Shown: positions 14,401 through 26,563, counted from the first letter of the stretch. The stretch is 64,000 nt of DNA from Stercorarius parasiticus (GCA_013396915.1 VWZL01005203.1:124001-188000), one strand, 5' to 3'. Translations and numbers: made by a program. The notes: generated by a model from the sequence alone, not told the origin.

Positions 14401-17400
14401 TCGTTTTTTCTGTCACTTCATATATGGTACTCAACAGTTTACAGCCTACATCAAATTGGAACGCCCAGGTAGGAGATCTCATCTTGATAATGTGGTTATC
14501 CATGATGCTTACTTCTAGGTTAGTTTGACGACGCCCTACTTAGAGCTAAAACTGCATGATGTACCATTGTGCAAAGTAGGCAATGCAGCTCAATACCTTT
14601 CTTAGCGAGTTTTTTTATTGTATTCTTAGCAAAATTAAAGAAAATAGGACTTTGAATGAGAGAAGACAAAGCAAATTAGGTGTTTTAGGAAACATTAATG
14701 AAAGATTCCAATTTATTTGAAGCAAGTATGAGACCTCAGTGGAATACTGTGCTTCATTTTGCACACTTAAAGAAGCCTGCAGTTCAGAGGAGATTGTGTG
14801 TCTAGAAGAGCAGTGAAAATGGGCAATTCTCTAGAAGAGCCGGGGGAAAGACATAACTAAGTGTGGAACAGACTGTCAAAAGGACATGAATGTAATGTGG
14901 ACCTGGTTGCCCTGTCCTTCAGTAACAAGTAATGGGCTCAGATTGCCAGGAGAAAGAAAAAAATAAATCTATTTATGTAGTAGGAGAAACTCTAACAGTG
15001 ATGGTAGTGAAATAATTAAATAGATTGCTTGGAAGAGTTATGGACTTTCCATTACTGATGCATGTGATGTGTTACCACCTTATAGATAGGCTCATGCATG
15101 TTGACTGGGAGCATCCTGCCAGTTACTGGAAACTCCAGTCGTCTGCTCAGAGACAAGGATAAGCTTGACCTATTGCTGGCTAGCATTAAATTTTCTTTTT
15201 AGTCGGTGATCCTAAAGGTAAAGTGAGCTTTAAAAAATCAAATGCAAGGCTGAAGAAATTTGTTGTTTTTATTTAAAACCAGATACACAGAAAAGCAAAT
15301 CACCAGATAGTGTAAGTGCCCTTTTTTTTTTTTTTTTTTTTAATTTAGCTGCAGAAGAGCCTGTGGTCTATTGAGCTTGTATTGAGCTGACTTTGTCAAC
15401 TGCAAGCCAGTCCTCTGACAAATCTTATTCTCAAACTTACCTTTAACTGGCCACATTGTAAACAAATAATTGACTGAAAGTGGGTCTGAGCTCTAGCTTG
15501 TTACATAGCTATAAGTTCTACATAAAGATTGTCAGGGTAGGGTTTAACCTCAGAAAAGCTTTAATATGCATGAACTAAAAAATGCAGTTTGTGGAGAGTG
15601 TTTGTTTTAAGGACAGCAAATCTATTAAGGACAACAAATTAGCAGGTACAATGACAAATTTTCAAAGAGGATAGAGACAATGGAAAGCTGGTTGGTCTGG
15701 GGAGAATCACATGGTCAGGAAATCACCTCCCCACCTCTGACTTTCTTACTTGCTAACTGATAAAATTTTATACAAGAATTTTCACTCTACTGCTGCACTG
15801 GGTATATATCAATATTTTGGTGTTTCAGCTGAAGAGTAGCCTCGTTTGTCACATTGTGAAGGTACCTTTTCCCTGAAAGATAAAAATAGGCTTGTCAAAT
15901 AATAGTATTTGCAGAAAGTATACACAAGGAACTTTCAATCCTATTCATGAATTCCTTTTTTTTTATTTAATATTTTAATGACTAAACAGTTTTGAATGTC
16001 TCTTGTCTTTTTGTGGTTCTAGTGTGTAACTGGATCGTTTGTTTGTTTTCTCCCTTCTCGTTCCACTCTACTGCAGCTCGGAACATTCAGGGTTACTTAA
16101 TTGGAGGAGGAGTTTCTTTGGTATTTTTAGTATTTTTTACTCTCTTTATCTACAAGATGTTCAAAATTGATATTGTGCTTTGGTATCGGGACTCCTGCCG
16201 TCCTTTCCTGGGTAAAAAAGGTACGTTTGTGTAACAGTGCTGTGTGTTGTAATGAGCCTCCACCTTCCCTCACAAAGCAATGGGTTAACCTCATGGAGTG
16301 TGATTGGTCTTCCTTGGGATTTTTGAAAGGATAACATGTTTTTAGGATGTTTAGAATTAGTTCAGATAACAAAAGCATCTGCAGGGGAATCGGCAATTTC
16401 CAGGAATCCAGTACTATCATTCCTGTCCCTGAAGACCCGCTTCAGTGGTTTGAGTGCTTTTCTGACAGCAATTGTTCAGATTTCTTTTAATTACTGCTTT
16501 TGCAGAAAGCAGTAATACAGTGGAATTGTTGGGTGTTTTTTATTTTCCATAGACGAACCAGGACAAATTTAATTTTCTTTTGTTTTCAATTTGAAGGCAC
16601 TTCTGATTCTTTTTTACTCCCTGTAAATTCCTGGCATTCAGAAAAATGTTGGTAGTGGTGCTGACTATGAGAATATGATTAAATTCAGGTCACTTCCAAA
16701 CATCTGGGAGGAGGTACATGGCTAGAGAAACAGAAAATATCTTATAGAGGTATTGAGGTTCTGTTAGGTTTCTTTGAAGTCTTTTAAATTTGGTCTTTCC
16801 GAATAATTTGTTCCAAAAAATCTAACACAATTCAGACCTTGAAATTTGCCAAATACTTTCTTTTTGTTTTCATGTCTAAGTAGGTGCTGTGTTTTGAAAC
16901 TCTAGGTTATAAAAATGATCTATGAATTATATGGCAGCTGGCATTTTAAGTATTCAGTTGTACTACTGGAACTGCTGTTTTCCAAATAATTCAATGATAA
17001 CATTTATTTATTTAGAGTTCAAAAAAGAATATTCAAACCTACTTAATTTTGCAGGTCTCTTTTGCCTATTCAGATCTGGCATACTGAATTCTAGAAGGCT
17101 TGGTTCCTGAAATATTTCAGGCTTAGTATAATTATACATGCTTAGATAATAGCAAGATTAGGACCTAAAACAATGATTCAAGTGGGCAAAAACAGAGGTT
17201 AGAGATTTTTTTGTTTGCTTGCTTGCTTTTGTATCTTTAGAATGCATTTTTATATTACTCCTATTGCTCTCTCCTTAGTTTCAGATGGGAAGATCTATGA
17301 TGCTTACGTTCTGTATCCAAAGAACAGAGAGAGCTGCTTGTATTCATCAGATATTTTTGCCCTGAAGATATTGCCGGAGGTCTTAGAAAGACAGTGTGGA

Positions 17401-19643
17401 TATAACCTCTTCATATTTGGGAGGGATGATTTACCAGGAGAAGGTAAGCTATCTGAAGAAAAATTACACTCAAGTTTTCTCATTGGCAGCTGCAAATGAG
17501 GGAGGGACTCTTTATCAGGGAGTGGAGCAATAGGACGAGGGGTAACAGTTTTAAACTGTAAGAGGGGAAATTTAGATTAGATATTGGGAAGAAATTCTTT
17601 ACTGTGAGGGTGGTGAGACACTGGAACAGGCCGCCCAGAGAAATTTTGGATGTCCCATCTCTGGAGGTGTTCAAGGCCAGGCTGGATGGGGCTTTGAGCA
17701 GCCTGGTCTAGTGGGAGGTGTCCCTGCCTATGGCAGCGGAGCTGGAACTAGATGATCTTTAAGGTCCCTTCCAACCCAAACCATTCTATGATTCTAAATG
17801 CAACTCAGAAACAGCCAATCAATCAGTGATTCTAAATGTCTCCTACCGTTGAATGAGCTATGATTTTCTTATTCTCTCTGATGGAGAATGAGAAATAGAG
17901 CACTGGGTGTTCCCATGAAGTCTGTTTATCTCAGCCTTTCCCTTGTCATTGTTTAGCTCTTCCAGGTTTTTTCAGTGTCTGGCTAGCCCAGGCATCTGGA
18001 GATGGAAGGATGCTGAGGGGAAAAGGAGTTGAAATTGTGGTTGTGAATGATGACTAATGGCAGGAAACGTGGAAAAGTAGGTCTCATGAGTGGTGTGAAA
18101 AGAGCCTGTTGCTTTGAGGTGCAATTTGACAGAATGACCTCTCTACCGTTTCATTTTTGTTTGCTCTGAGAATTGCTGTCAAACCAGCAGTATGCAATAA
18201 AGGGTATAATGGATGCTTAGACAGTTCAGGTAGACGAAAAAGAATACAAAGGAACAGCAAGTTACCAGGAACGATCGGCTGTATCAAAGACTACTTCTCC
18301 CTAGTGAATGTTCTTACAAAAGCGTTGCCTTCCTTGCAAGGCTTTAAAATTCTTCTGGAGGTTTCCTCTGTGTGCAAATGCATATTAAATTTAAATTTCT
18401 AGCATTTGATGCTGAAAATTGCAAAGTCTGTCCCACTGACTGCTTATGTGAGATAAAATGATGAAAATCATCTGAATCTTTCCTAGTTTTATGACTTTAA
18501 AAACATAATACTGAGAATGAATAAATTTGCAGAGCAGGCCTTTAATAGAAGTCCCTGTTTAAAAAAAAATTGGGTGTGAACAAACCTACATGAGGTGCTT
18601 CGTGGATCACTTTTTTATATCTGAAGGCTTTTGGTAATGGTTTGAGAAGGAAAGGTTCCCTGAGAAGTAGAATATAAAGTTCTGCTTTATTTTTCCAGCT
18701 TGAAAAAATGCGATAGTCGGTTCTCAGGATTAACCCATATGGGTTTTGTGTGGTATTTACCATATTTTGCTGTTTCAGAACTGATTGTCTGGAATGCTGT
18801 TGAAGGGAGGATTCTTTGTTTTCTCTTCCACTTACATGTAACAAAAACCAGTTAAGCATATCAGAACAAGTTAGTTAAGGAAAAAGGTCATAGTTTTATC
18901 TAGGCCTGTGGTTTTGGAACTTGTTTTTTTTTGCAGTTGCACTTATGATGGTAATAAAATGGCATTAGCAAGATAAGTAGTAGATAGTTGGTAGCTCTTC
19001 TCTCATTATGCAAAACAAGAATATAGACAAGCAATCTGATGGCATCAGATTGTGTTGCATTGGCCAGATCTCTCCTTGATGACTAACCAAATGTCACTGT
19101 TGGCATGCTCTTACTCTGTCCCTATTTGTGAAGTAAAGTGTGTTGGCTCAAGTATCAAACAGGGAATGAACCAGGCTGCAACATAGAATCGTTGAATGGT
19201 CTAGGTTGGAAGGGACCCTGTTGGTAACAAAAAATAGAAACATACAGCCTTAATTTTGCACAACCTTTTTCTCTACAGCTGTGATCAGCATTGCTGATGA
19301 AAAAATCCGTCAAAGTAGAAGAGTGATAATTGTTTTAGTACCAGAACCCTCCTGTTACAGTGTTCTAGAAGATGTGTCTGAAAAGCATCTAGCAATGTAT
19401 AATGCTCTTATCCGAGATGGCATTAAAGTAATTCTCATTGAACTTGAAAAAATACAAGATTATGCAACCATGCCAGAATCCATTAAATATATTAAGCAAA
19501 AGCATGGGGCTATCCGATGGAAAGGGGACTTCTCGGAAAGGTCTCACTCAGCACGTACTAGATTCTGGAAGAAAGTGCGCTACCACATGCCATCCAGGAA
19601 AAATGGATCTTCGTCACAATTGCATTTGTTACCAAAAGACTAA
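2437..19643 (+). CDS. IL1R1: Interleukin-1 receptor type 1 (10 coding exons, 552 aa)
   Basis: Single-pass receptor for IL-1 alpha/beta that pairs with IL1RAP and signals through MyD88. Coding exons are 2437-2497, 4196-4427, 6476-6665, 7578-7752, 8944-9003, 11377-11497, 14323-14468, 16077-16220, 17279-17443 and 19279-19643. They total 1659 bases, keep one frame across nine GT/AG introns and end in TAA. Residues 1-20 are a signal peptide, about 21-328 form three Ig domains with several N-glycosylation sequons, about 335-355 span the membrane, and about 379-535 form the TIR domain. TIR landmarks are YDAYVLYPK (383 on), GRDDLPGE (ending 431) and FW (527-528). The juxtamembrane FKIDIVLWYRDSC is typical of IL1R1. 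Length is close to the human protein (569 aa). The sequence closely matches chicken IL1R1 as I remember it. The start codon is the first ATG after the UTR acceptor. Introns hold CR1 copies at about 9.55, 13.35, 14.6, 17.5 and 19.2 kb, and an assembly gap lies in intron 5. Confidence 0.95.
4196..4427 (+). CDS. IL1R1: IL1R1 coding exon 2: Ig domain 1
   Basis: Residues 21-98. Starts EECVIC after AATAG and carries NLTWYKNGS, RIHQREGLLWFIPA and the Ig signature DSGLYEC. The donor AG|GTAAGG leaves phase 2. Confidence 0.93.
6476..6665 (+). CDS. IL1R1: IL1R1 coding exon 3: Ig1-Ig2 junction
   Basis: Residues 98-161. Contains VFKNDNGLCFNGKM and ends at EVHWYK with phase 0. It lies downstream of a TCTAATTACAG acceptor. 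The first codon is completed from exon 2. Confidence 0.92.
7578..7752 (+). CDS. IL1R1: IL1R1 coding exon 4: Ig domain 2
   Basis: Residues 162-220. Starts ECKPGF and has the Ig signature QDRGNYTCHMVYTYMGKKY. The donor G|GTGAGT leaves phase 1. Confidence 0.93.
8944..9003 (+). CDS. IL1R1: IL1R1 coding exon 5: Ig2-Ig3 linker
   Basis: A 60-base exon for residues 220-240, reading EFIYPKNNTIEVELG, a linker conserved across the family. Acceptor TGTTAG, donor G|GTAAGT. Confidence 0.9.
9545..9777 (+). mobile_element. CR1 LINE 3' fragment (IL1R1 intron 5)
   Basis: A 5'-truncated CR1 tail: the sequence runs through GGCTGCCCAGAGAAG and TCCCTTCCAACCTCAATTA and ends in the characteristic ATTCTGTGATTC. Moderately diverged. 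Confidence 0.85.
10441..10480. other. Poly-T run containing an assembly gap
   Basis: A T homopolymer interrupted by 17 N bases (10451-10467). The true length is unknown; open frames reported through it are artefacts. Confidence 0.95.
11377..11497 (+). CDS. IL1R1: IL1R1 coding exon 6: Ig domain 3, first half
   Basis: Residues 240-280. Carries the first Ig3 cysteine in VVMECNISSG and the core tryptophan in FWQVNDED. The donor GA|GTAAGT leaves phase 2. Confidence 0.91.
13349..14115 (-). mobile_element. CR1 LINE fragment, antisense (IL1R1 intron 6)
   Basis: Read on the - strand this is a CR1 3' half. The + strand starts with the reverse of the tail (ACAGAATCGTTTAGATTG), then shows the reversed 'TGGACACAGCCCTGAGCAAC' type region, and continues through the ATGAGGTCCTGTCAG block near 13974. 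It is about 760 bases and 5'-truncated. Open frames here are remnants or shadows of the element. Confidence 0.85.
14323..14468 (+). CDS. IL1R1: IL1R1 coding exon 7: Ig domain 3, second half
   Basis: Residues 280-329. Reads MPHGLAVSGTKFNIS and then FFCHFIYG with the second Ig3 cysteine. Acceptor ATGATAG, donor G|GTAGGA. Confidence 0.91.
14630..15080 (+). mobile_element. Old, degraded CR1-like LINE 3' region (IL1R1 intron 7)
   Basis: The order of words (ATTCCAATTTATTTGAAGCA, a 'tggaatactgtgcttcatttt' type run, AGAAGAGCAGTGAAAATGGG, GTGGAACAGACTGTCA) follows the layout of an ancient CR1 3' end, but with heavy substitution. The limits are approximate. Confidence 0.5.
16077..16220 (+). CDS. IL1R1: IL1R1 coding exon 8: transmembrane segment
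   Basis: Residues 329-377. A hydrophobic stretch (YLIGGGVSLVFLVFFTLFIY) is followed by the basic juxtamembrane run KMFKIDIVLWYRDSC. The exon is 144 bases, the same size as in the downstream paralogue. Confidence 0.93.
17279..17443 (+). CDS. IL1R1: IL1R1 coding exon 9: TIR domain, first half
   Basis: Residues 377-432. Contains TIR box 1 (KIYDAYVLYPK) and box 2 with the BB-loop sequence [11 protein letters not shown]1 copy starts about 50 bases after the donor. Confidence 0.94.
17497..17797 (+). mobile_element. Young CR1 LINE 3' fragment (IL1R1 intron 9)
   Basis: Begins GAGGGAGGGACTCTTTATCA, runs through TTTAGATTAGATATTGGGAA and GGTGTTCAAGGCCAGGCTGG, and ends in ATTCTATGATTCT. Nearly identical in its tail to the copies at 24533-24668 and 37081-37376, so this subfamily was active recently relative to the other copies here. 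Confidence 0.9.
19180..19224 (-). mobile_element. Short CR1 tail fragment, antisense
   Basis: About 45 bases of reversed CR1 3' tail (ATAGAATCGTTGAATGGTCT then AGGTTGGAAGGGACCC), ending some 55 bases before the last IL1R1 exon. Confidence 0.7.
19279..19643 (+). CDS. IL1R1: IL1R1 coding exon 10: TIR domain, second half, and stop
   Basis: Residues 432-552 plus TAA. Includes [29 protein letters not shown] and box 3 RFWKKVRYHMP. The short C-terminal tail ends LLPKD. Confidence 0.94.
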
Positions 19644-22600
19644 TTCTCCCTAAATAACAAAAGCAAAATATCACTTAATGACTAATTCAGTTCACATAGC
19701 TGGTGATGGATTGATTGAAGGTCACAAGTATCTGTTTTGTGCAGACAATCTTATCCAAATTTTCTGGACTGAAGGTACTACAACTTCATCTACAGATGTG
19801 AATCATTTTGTCTTCTGGCCAGATCAACAGAACACCTTGAAATATTGCCAGTAGCACAGTGATGACATGGAAACCACGTTGGAAGCATATGAGGCCTTTT
19901 CCAAGAATTGCACTGTGATTTGGTGGAATTCTTCTGGTATTAAAAATGGAAGGGGGAAAAAACTATCAAAAAAAACCAGAAAACTTTCCTTTTTGCAATT
20001 AAAGGTTGAATATGAAGGGAACTATATTAATTATAATTGTGATATTATGTAACGGACATGGTTGATGCCAGTAAATGTTTTTGTTTCAATTTTTTTAATG
20101 AAATGACACAAAACTTCTTTGTTACAAGTTTGTTATTTGCCTTGTTCAGTTTGCTGAAAGATAAATCCCTCTGTGTTACTGAATCACTGTGTTATCGTCC
20201 AAGAGAAAGACAATTCCAGCCCCCTAAAAGTGCTGTTGAACCTGACAAAGCATAAATACTTTTCACTGATCTTTTTTACATTTTAAAGAACTGTACTATT
20301 TTTAGTCACTTGCCCCATGCAGACATTGTAAAAATACCATTGTAATGCCGTACTGAGTCAAAAAATTATTTTCTAGTTAAGTGGCTTAATATATTAGTTC
20401 TTATTTTACCCAAGTGGAACAATTAGCTACTGACACAGACTCTCTCATGGAGAATACAGGATGGTTGGCTTCATCTGCCTTACCTTAAGGACCAGATCAA
20501 GAGGTGTCAGGGCACACGCTTCTTGTGGGCCACTGTTGCTGAAGGAGATCAGCTCTTCCCTCCTGTTCCCAGCCAGGGTGCTGTCTCTAGCATTTGGCAG
20601 CTCCAAAAGCTGAAGCTGGCTGAACAGGCTAATGTGGCAGAAATTGTTCATTTCCTTGGGATAGTTTTCTCCCAGATTAGTGAGTGGTTCCCAGAGGGTC
20701 CAGAGTGCAATGGGAGAAGAAAAGGAGTAGGACAATCCTGCTTTTTGGCTCCAGATGTGTTTAGAAAATAGAGCTAAAACAGCTTTATTGCCCAGTACTC
20801 CTTAAAGTGAGAGAGAGGGATGCCCTGTGTTACCCCCTGCAGCTGCTTGCTTTTCTCCTTTCCCTCTGGCCTGATGATGTAAGGAATCTCAGGTGACTGT
20901 GTACTGGATTTGGCTGGGGCTGGATGAATTGAGGCTGGAGTCACAGCTTCTAAACAGCTGTTTGGGAAAGGAAGTTGTTAAAACTTACCGTGGATGTTGA
21001 ATCCTTTATCTTTCTTTTTATTTTTTTAAAAATTTGTTAACAATATTATGTATGCCACAGTTGTTAACTCTGAAGTTATGTTTGGCTTGTGTGTAGCCAG
21101 TGATGTAGTTTGTAATGATCAGTTCTTTTTTTCAGGGGAGAGACTTGATTTGATTGATTTTTTTTTTTTTTTAAATTATCAGATCTGTTTCGTGCCATGT
21201 TTATAGCTATGAATTTCATAGGAGCAGGAGATGTGAGAGCCAAATTACCTGTGCTTTTCAGTCTGTCCTTGAAAGTTACGTTTTATATGGTTGTATATGG
21301 AAACTTCAGGATTTGGCTGTTACTGCCTTTAACTGCTGCTTGCAACTCTGAATTCCTGTGTGTGTCCTATCAGCTTCTCTCTTGCAGCACCTTTTGCTTT
21401 CCTCCCATTCAAACTCCAGTCTATCTTTTCCCATGCAGCTCCCTTACCTTGGAACAAGCAACTTACTCTTGGGTCAAACTCTTATCGCTTTCCAAGCTGT
21501 CCTTGAAGGCTGTTGCTAATATAGTGTTACGCAGAAATTTTCCCTTTGAGTTGGTCCTTTGGTATCTCCACTTGTTCATCTGAAAAAAATCATGTTCTGC
21601 ATCCTTCAGAATTCATGTACTCATTTTGACACTGCAGTGTTGGCTTTTTCTTCTTTCGTGGCTCAAGCATTTATCTTCTTATGCCTCTGTCCTCAATCAA
21701 ACAAAACTGATAGAGTGAAGTGCAGTCCGACGGAAGAACTGCCCAGTGAACATGGGGTGGTGTGACCCTCACGTTCTGCCTGATAAAAGGCAAAACCAGT
21801 GGAAATAGGTTCCTCTCCCACCTAAAGTGCTTTGGTTACCTCCGTGTATGCTGGAAACTTGAAACTCTGCTTCTGAGAGACAGTGCCTTCTGAGATTTGT
21901 GGGTTGAATGTGTGTGTGGCCAGAACAGAATAAGAATCTCTTCATGTCAGGATAAGAAGGAAAAAAGTGCATTTGAAATACCAGACTGTTTCAAACTGTT
22001 ACGGTACTCGAGTGTTTTATTGAGGAATGTCATGTATGTACAGACCAATGCTCATGTTTATATTCTGTTCTCATTCTGTGTTTTACTCAAGGCAGAAGTG
22101 TCAAGGAAGGATCGGTTCTGGTCATGAAGTGCCAGCTGTTGCACACGGTCTGCTTTTAAATATGGTGTGTGTTCAGTGACAACCTGTTGTAGGGTAAAAG
22201 AGCCATGAGATCCATCTGAAGTTACTAAGATCCATCTGAGCAAGGTTAATTGTGACGGTTCACATCGATAGAAGATTTTAGTAGGACAGAAGCTGTACAG
22301 TTTGGTCACAGAACTCTTCTGTAAGAAGATCCCTATATCAAATGTGAAGACTAAACACTGGAAGTATGGTATTTGTACTCTGAGGACTCGGGTACAATAC
22401 TGACTTTGTGCTTCCACCTTGACAGCTCGCAGTATGCAGGCCAGCCAACAGAGTTCCAGCGACCTCGGGCCTCCTGAATTATTTTTGCTGACTGGAATAG
22501 ATTGAATGAAAAACTGCTACTTGTTATCCCTACCTTTAGGGATAAGAAAGTTATTTTACTGAGCCAAAATACTGTTTTGTAAAAAAATATTTGTTCCTTT

Positions 22601-24520
22601 TGATATATTTATACAAATGATGCTAAAGTTTTCACACGTGTTATGTAAAGGCACTTTGAAGAAAGATCCATTTTTTAATTAAATAAAGGCACTACATATT
22701 TTTTTTTTCTTACAGCACTGCAGTTTTTTTTTCCCCTCATTCCTCCACTAAAGCGTGCTGAGAATGACCCAACGACAAGCAACGGTCTTGACTTGAAATG
22801 TCTTAAACAGGACATTTCATATATTAGATCTTCATTCAGGCTGATGAAGGCGTGTGGGGAAAGGGTCTCATTAATCATTGTGTTAATCCGGTTTTGGCAC
22901 AACATCAGCACTAACCACCTGGCCCTGCTGGGGCAAATGGAAGCTGTGAGCTTGGCTCTGCTCTGTTCTGTGCTCTCCTTGCAGTGAGGTGAAGCTGAAG
23001 TAGCCCCAAGGCTGCTGCCTTGCTCCCTGGGACCAACACGGTCCCCAGCAGTGTCCCATTCAGCAGCCTTCTGCTGCAGCTCCTCAAGAGCTGGGGGAAA
23101 TGCAGGAGACCTCAGATGGAGGAAATGTGAAGGGCTTCTAAGCAGTACCAGAGAGGCAGCTGTCTGTGTTGTCTCCTTGGGCAAGCCCTGACTCTCTGAT
23201 CTGCTCCAGGAAAGGCACAGCTTTGGCAGCGGGGCTGTAGGGACTGGTCTTGCACAAGACCTCATGTTGATTTCAGAGGGGCTAATTGTACTTAGCATAG
23301 GTTTTACAGAGTAATTTTCAGTCCTAATAGATAAAAGGGGTTTATAGAAGTAGGATTTTAAAATTTGGCCAATACCTTTTGCATTATGGTTGGTTTGAAC
23401 TTCTTGAAAGCTGTTACTAAATGCCATTTCTGACCCTTTTTGTAGTACAAGTAATGCCAGCTCTGTTTATTTGCTAGATTAATCCTGGGCTTGCTTTTTC
23501 ATGCAAGGTAGATAAGCAGATAAGAAAGCCATTAGAGGAGTTCTTCTGAAATGAATTTTTATATACCTGTGTAACTCTCACAGTAGTTGTTTCTCAGAAT
23601 CCAAGAACTTTAGTTAACTTCTGTATAACCAGCAGCAATAAGTCTAATTCTATATTTAGACTGTGTCAGCATTTTCATGTGAAATTTTCCAAATGGAGTA
23701 TTTTTAAGACCTGTACTGATAATGCTTTTGCTTATTTACAGGCTTAATCTATGCTATACACCTATCTAAAACCCAGGCGAGGGTTCAGGCTGTAAATTAG
23801 CATGTGTTTGAAGGTCCTATGCATTTGTTGCTTCCCTTTAGGAAGGGGATCACTATAGGCATCGCTTCCATGGAGGTGGTGGATGATTTGCTTCTGCTAA
23901 GGTGCTCTTCCTTCCCCACCTCTTCCAATATACAGCATCTTTGAGCTAATTCTGTGTACTCAGAGATTAAGAGAGCGCGGTGGGAAGAGTCAAGCTGGAG
24001 AAAATCACTGTTCCCTGTTAGCTGGACTCAGCATGGTTTACTGCGAGAGCTGAAGCCAGCCTGACCAGCAGGTTTCCTGCCTGGACTAGAGGAACGGTAG
24101 GAATGTGGCCAGTACTGTGACAAAGCCCTGCCATGCGAGCTGTTCAAGTCTTCCACATTAGTTTAGCCCTATCCTCCTCAAAGCCATTGTAAGAAAAGCT
24201 TTCCATTCAGTAAGGAGAATAAAGAAGATCTCCGTGTGAGGCAAGTGAAGCTAACTTAGTTCTTGGATGTCTTCACTGGTAAAGAATGTAAAGGGAAGCA
24301 AGTTAACCAAACCCTAAGGCCCTGGATGAAGCAAGAGAAAGAAAGAGGGGTGAAAAAAAGAACCCTTGGCTTCAGGAGGACACTAAAGCAGGCATGCAGA
24401 GAATCAGTCCATTTTCTGCATGTAAAATGAACTCAGGAATAGGATTTTAAAAAGAGGTTATGATGCTTATGATGTAAAATTTACAAGTTTTGTTTATTAT
24501 GTTTTAGGTTGTGTGCATTC
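19644..24520. other. IL1R1 3'UTR and spacer
   Basis: No coding exon is recognised. The 3'UTR starts after the TAA at 19641-19643. The first canonical AATAAA I see is at 22682-22687, so either the UTR is about 3 kb or a variant signal is used earlier. A 250-codon open frame on the - strand (22675-23427) has no recognisable domain and is treated as chance. Confidence 0.5.
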
Positions 24521-24532
24521 GTTGTTTGAATG

Positions 24533-24668
24533 GAGGTGTTCAAGGCCAGGCTGGATGGGGCTTTGAGCAGCCTGGTCTAGTGGGAGGTGTCCCTGCCCAT
24601 GGCAGGGGGGTTGGAACTAGATGATCTTTAAGGTCCCTTCCAACCTGAACCATTCTGTGATTCTGTGA
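24533..24668 (+). mobile_element. CR1 LINE 3' tail fragment
   Basis: 136 bases starting TGGAGGTGTTCAAGGCCAGG and ending ATTCTGTGATTCTGTGA. Same young subfamily as the copies at 17.5 and 37.1 kb. Confidence 0.88.
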
Positions 24669-25065
24669 ATGTTTGCTTTGCAAGAGTATTAAAGGTATTC
24701 TTCAGCACCTACATACTTTTTTTCTGTAGTTTTCCGCTTGCTCTTTTTAAAGTTCTTGTTTGGTTTTGTTCCCATGAACTCTCTAAAAATACAGAGAGAG
24801 GTGATTTGAACAAGGCATTGTATGTTTCATGTTTAGCATTTGCAGAGAACGGGCAGTCTCTTCTTACTGATTGTCTATAAACATCAGGGCCCCAAGGGCA
24901 CTAATGAGCCTTAGTGGCCCTCATCAACTGCACCTTGGACCCAGGAGGCCCATTTTAGCCCACCCTGTGTCCTTGCTGGGGACACCAGGACGAACCCTGG
25001 CTGGGGAGGAGCTGCCAGCCCATGTGGCATCCTGACAGTTAGGTAGTTAAGGTTCTCCGTATCGA

Positions 25066-25212
25066 ATGGACTTCAGCTTGACTTGGTACAGAAGTAGAAG
25101 CCAAATGCCTGTGATGAGAGGGAGCCAGTCCAGAGCACATCCCTGTGAGAAGCTGCTTTGGTTTGTTCTTGCAGGTGCAGACTGAGGAACCTGAGCAAGT
25201 GTCACACAGGAC
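25066..25212 (+). pseudogene. Relic exon 2 (Ig1) of dead IL1R-family gene
   Basis: Reading from 25069 gives DFSLTWYRSRSQMPV, then SRAH and EKLLWFV, then GAD, a stop and GT. This tracks IL1R1 exon 2 (NLTWYKNGS, PV, ARIH, EGLLWFIPA, EDSG). An in-frame TGA stands where DSG should be and another follows shortly. The 5' third of the exon is not readable. Confidence 0.75.
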
Positions 25213-26387
25213 GGAATGTCTTGTTCCCTCTGATTTGGATTTTGTTCCTAAATGCAAGAAAACAAAACAAACACACACATAAAAAAAAAACAAACCCAAA
25301 AAACAACAAAAGGAACTCTACCCAAAACCCAAATGGATTTTTTAGTGGTAATTCAGGAACACTTTTGTGCTTCTTTTCGAGAACACTGTTCTGATTTTTA
25401 CAAGGTTAATTTTGCTGCGGCTGGTACCCATCAGAGATCGGCATCTCTAATTACCTCAAGAATTAAGCTAGCTCTATGGTGAGAAATGTTTGAGCAAAGT
25501 TACGGTTCCAGCAAAGCTTTTTAAATTAAAGGTGATTTCATTCCTGGCAAGTTCGCTATTGTTCTCCTGCTTTTTTAGAAAGCCAGGAAGAAGGTGATGA
25601 CTCTGTTATGAGCATTTAACTGCATACAGGAGGTTTGTGTCCCATTTTGAGAGCATGCAGCTTCCTGGAGATTCTCTGGGAGCCTGGGCGCCCTGCCACT
25701 CTCTGGAGTCTGCCATTTGATAGACTTACATGTTAAGCTTCAAATGAATGTGATGGATGACTAGCAGACTTATCCAAAATACCTTCCAGTCAGCAGCAGC
25801 CCAGAGAAGATAACCCTGATATAAAGACCATTTTTCTACTGATGCAGGGGACTGTAGGCTCCGACTGACGGACAAGCAACCTGGCCAGCTTGTCCTTGTC
25901 ACCTGCCAGCTCGAGTCCTGCGCAGTGGCTCCGGTGCATGGATGCGGAGCAGTGCAAAGGAGAGTGCTGCACTACCGCTGCGCCTGCCTGCCTGCCCTGC
26001 AGAGTGGTTTCATTGCAGGATTCAGTTTTTTCAGTGGGTATGAGTGGTTTGTCCCAAGTTATACCTGATCCTGTTTTTCTTCTTTTGTCTGAAGTTTCTT
26101 ACATGATAGAAACAAAAATATGTAGCGAAACCAGAAAAATGAAGATGTGAGAGGGAGTGGAGGATGGCAGGAATAGTAACTATTCATTTTATGAGATTGC
26201 TTGTCTTGTGTTGGTACATCAGACAGCAGGGAATTCGCTTTTGAATCCAATGCTACTTCCCTAGCCTTGTGCACTGATTTCGTTAGACGTCAATGACAAG
26301 ATACTATTTAGGAAACAAGGATGAAATATTATAAATGTGACGCACCAGAATGCTTACTCAAGGGTTTTATTTTCATTACATGACAAG

Positions 26388-26563
26388 CTGTAACAAACTG
26401 TGTTTAAATGTCTTAGTCCTTAAGAATAATGCTGGCTTCTGTCGTCATAATGGATTTTATTATGATCAAGTGATACCAACACTGACAAGCCTGAATATTG
26501 TGCGTCCTTGTAAGTGGTGTTTCAGAGATGAGAAAGAATACTTTGCCCATTTACTGATATAGG
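26388..26563 (+). pseudogene. Relic exon 3 (Ig1-Ig2) of dead IL1R-family gene
   Basis: After a CAAG acceptor in the expected phase the frame reads CNKLCLNVLVLKNNAGFC, then NGFYYDQV and CFRDEKEY. This aligns with IL1R1 KLTVFKNDNGLCFNGKM and FKDEDN. It stays open almost to the end. The donor is degraded (AGG|ATGTAAG), and the tryptophan of the WYK end reads as a stop in a shifted frame. Confidence 0.78.

Noticed and set aside
22675..23427. 250-codon open frame on the - strand downstream of IL1R1
   Set aside because: No recognisable domain, no splice or promoter context, and atypical composition; likely chance in 3' flank.
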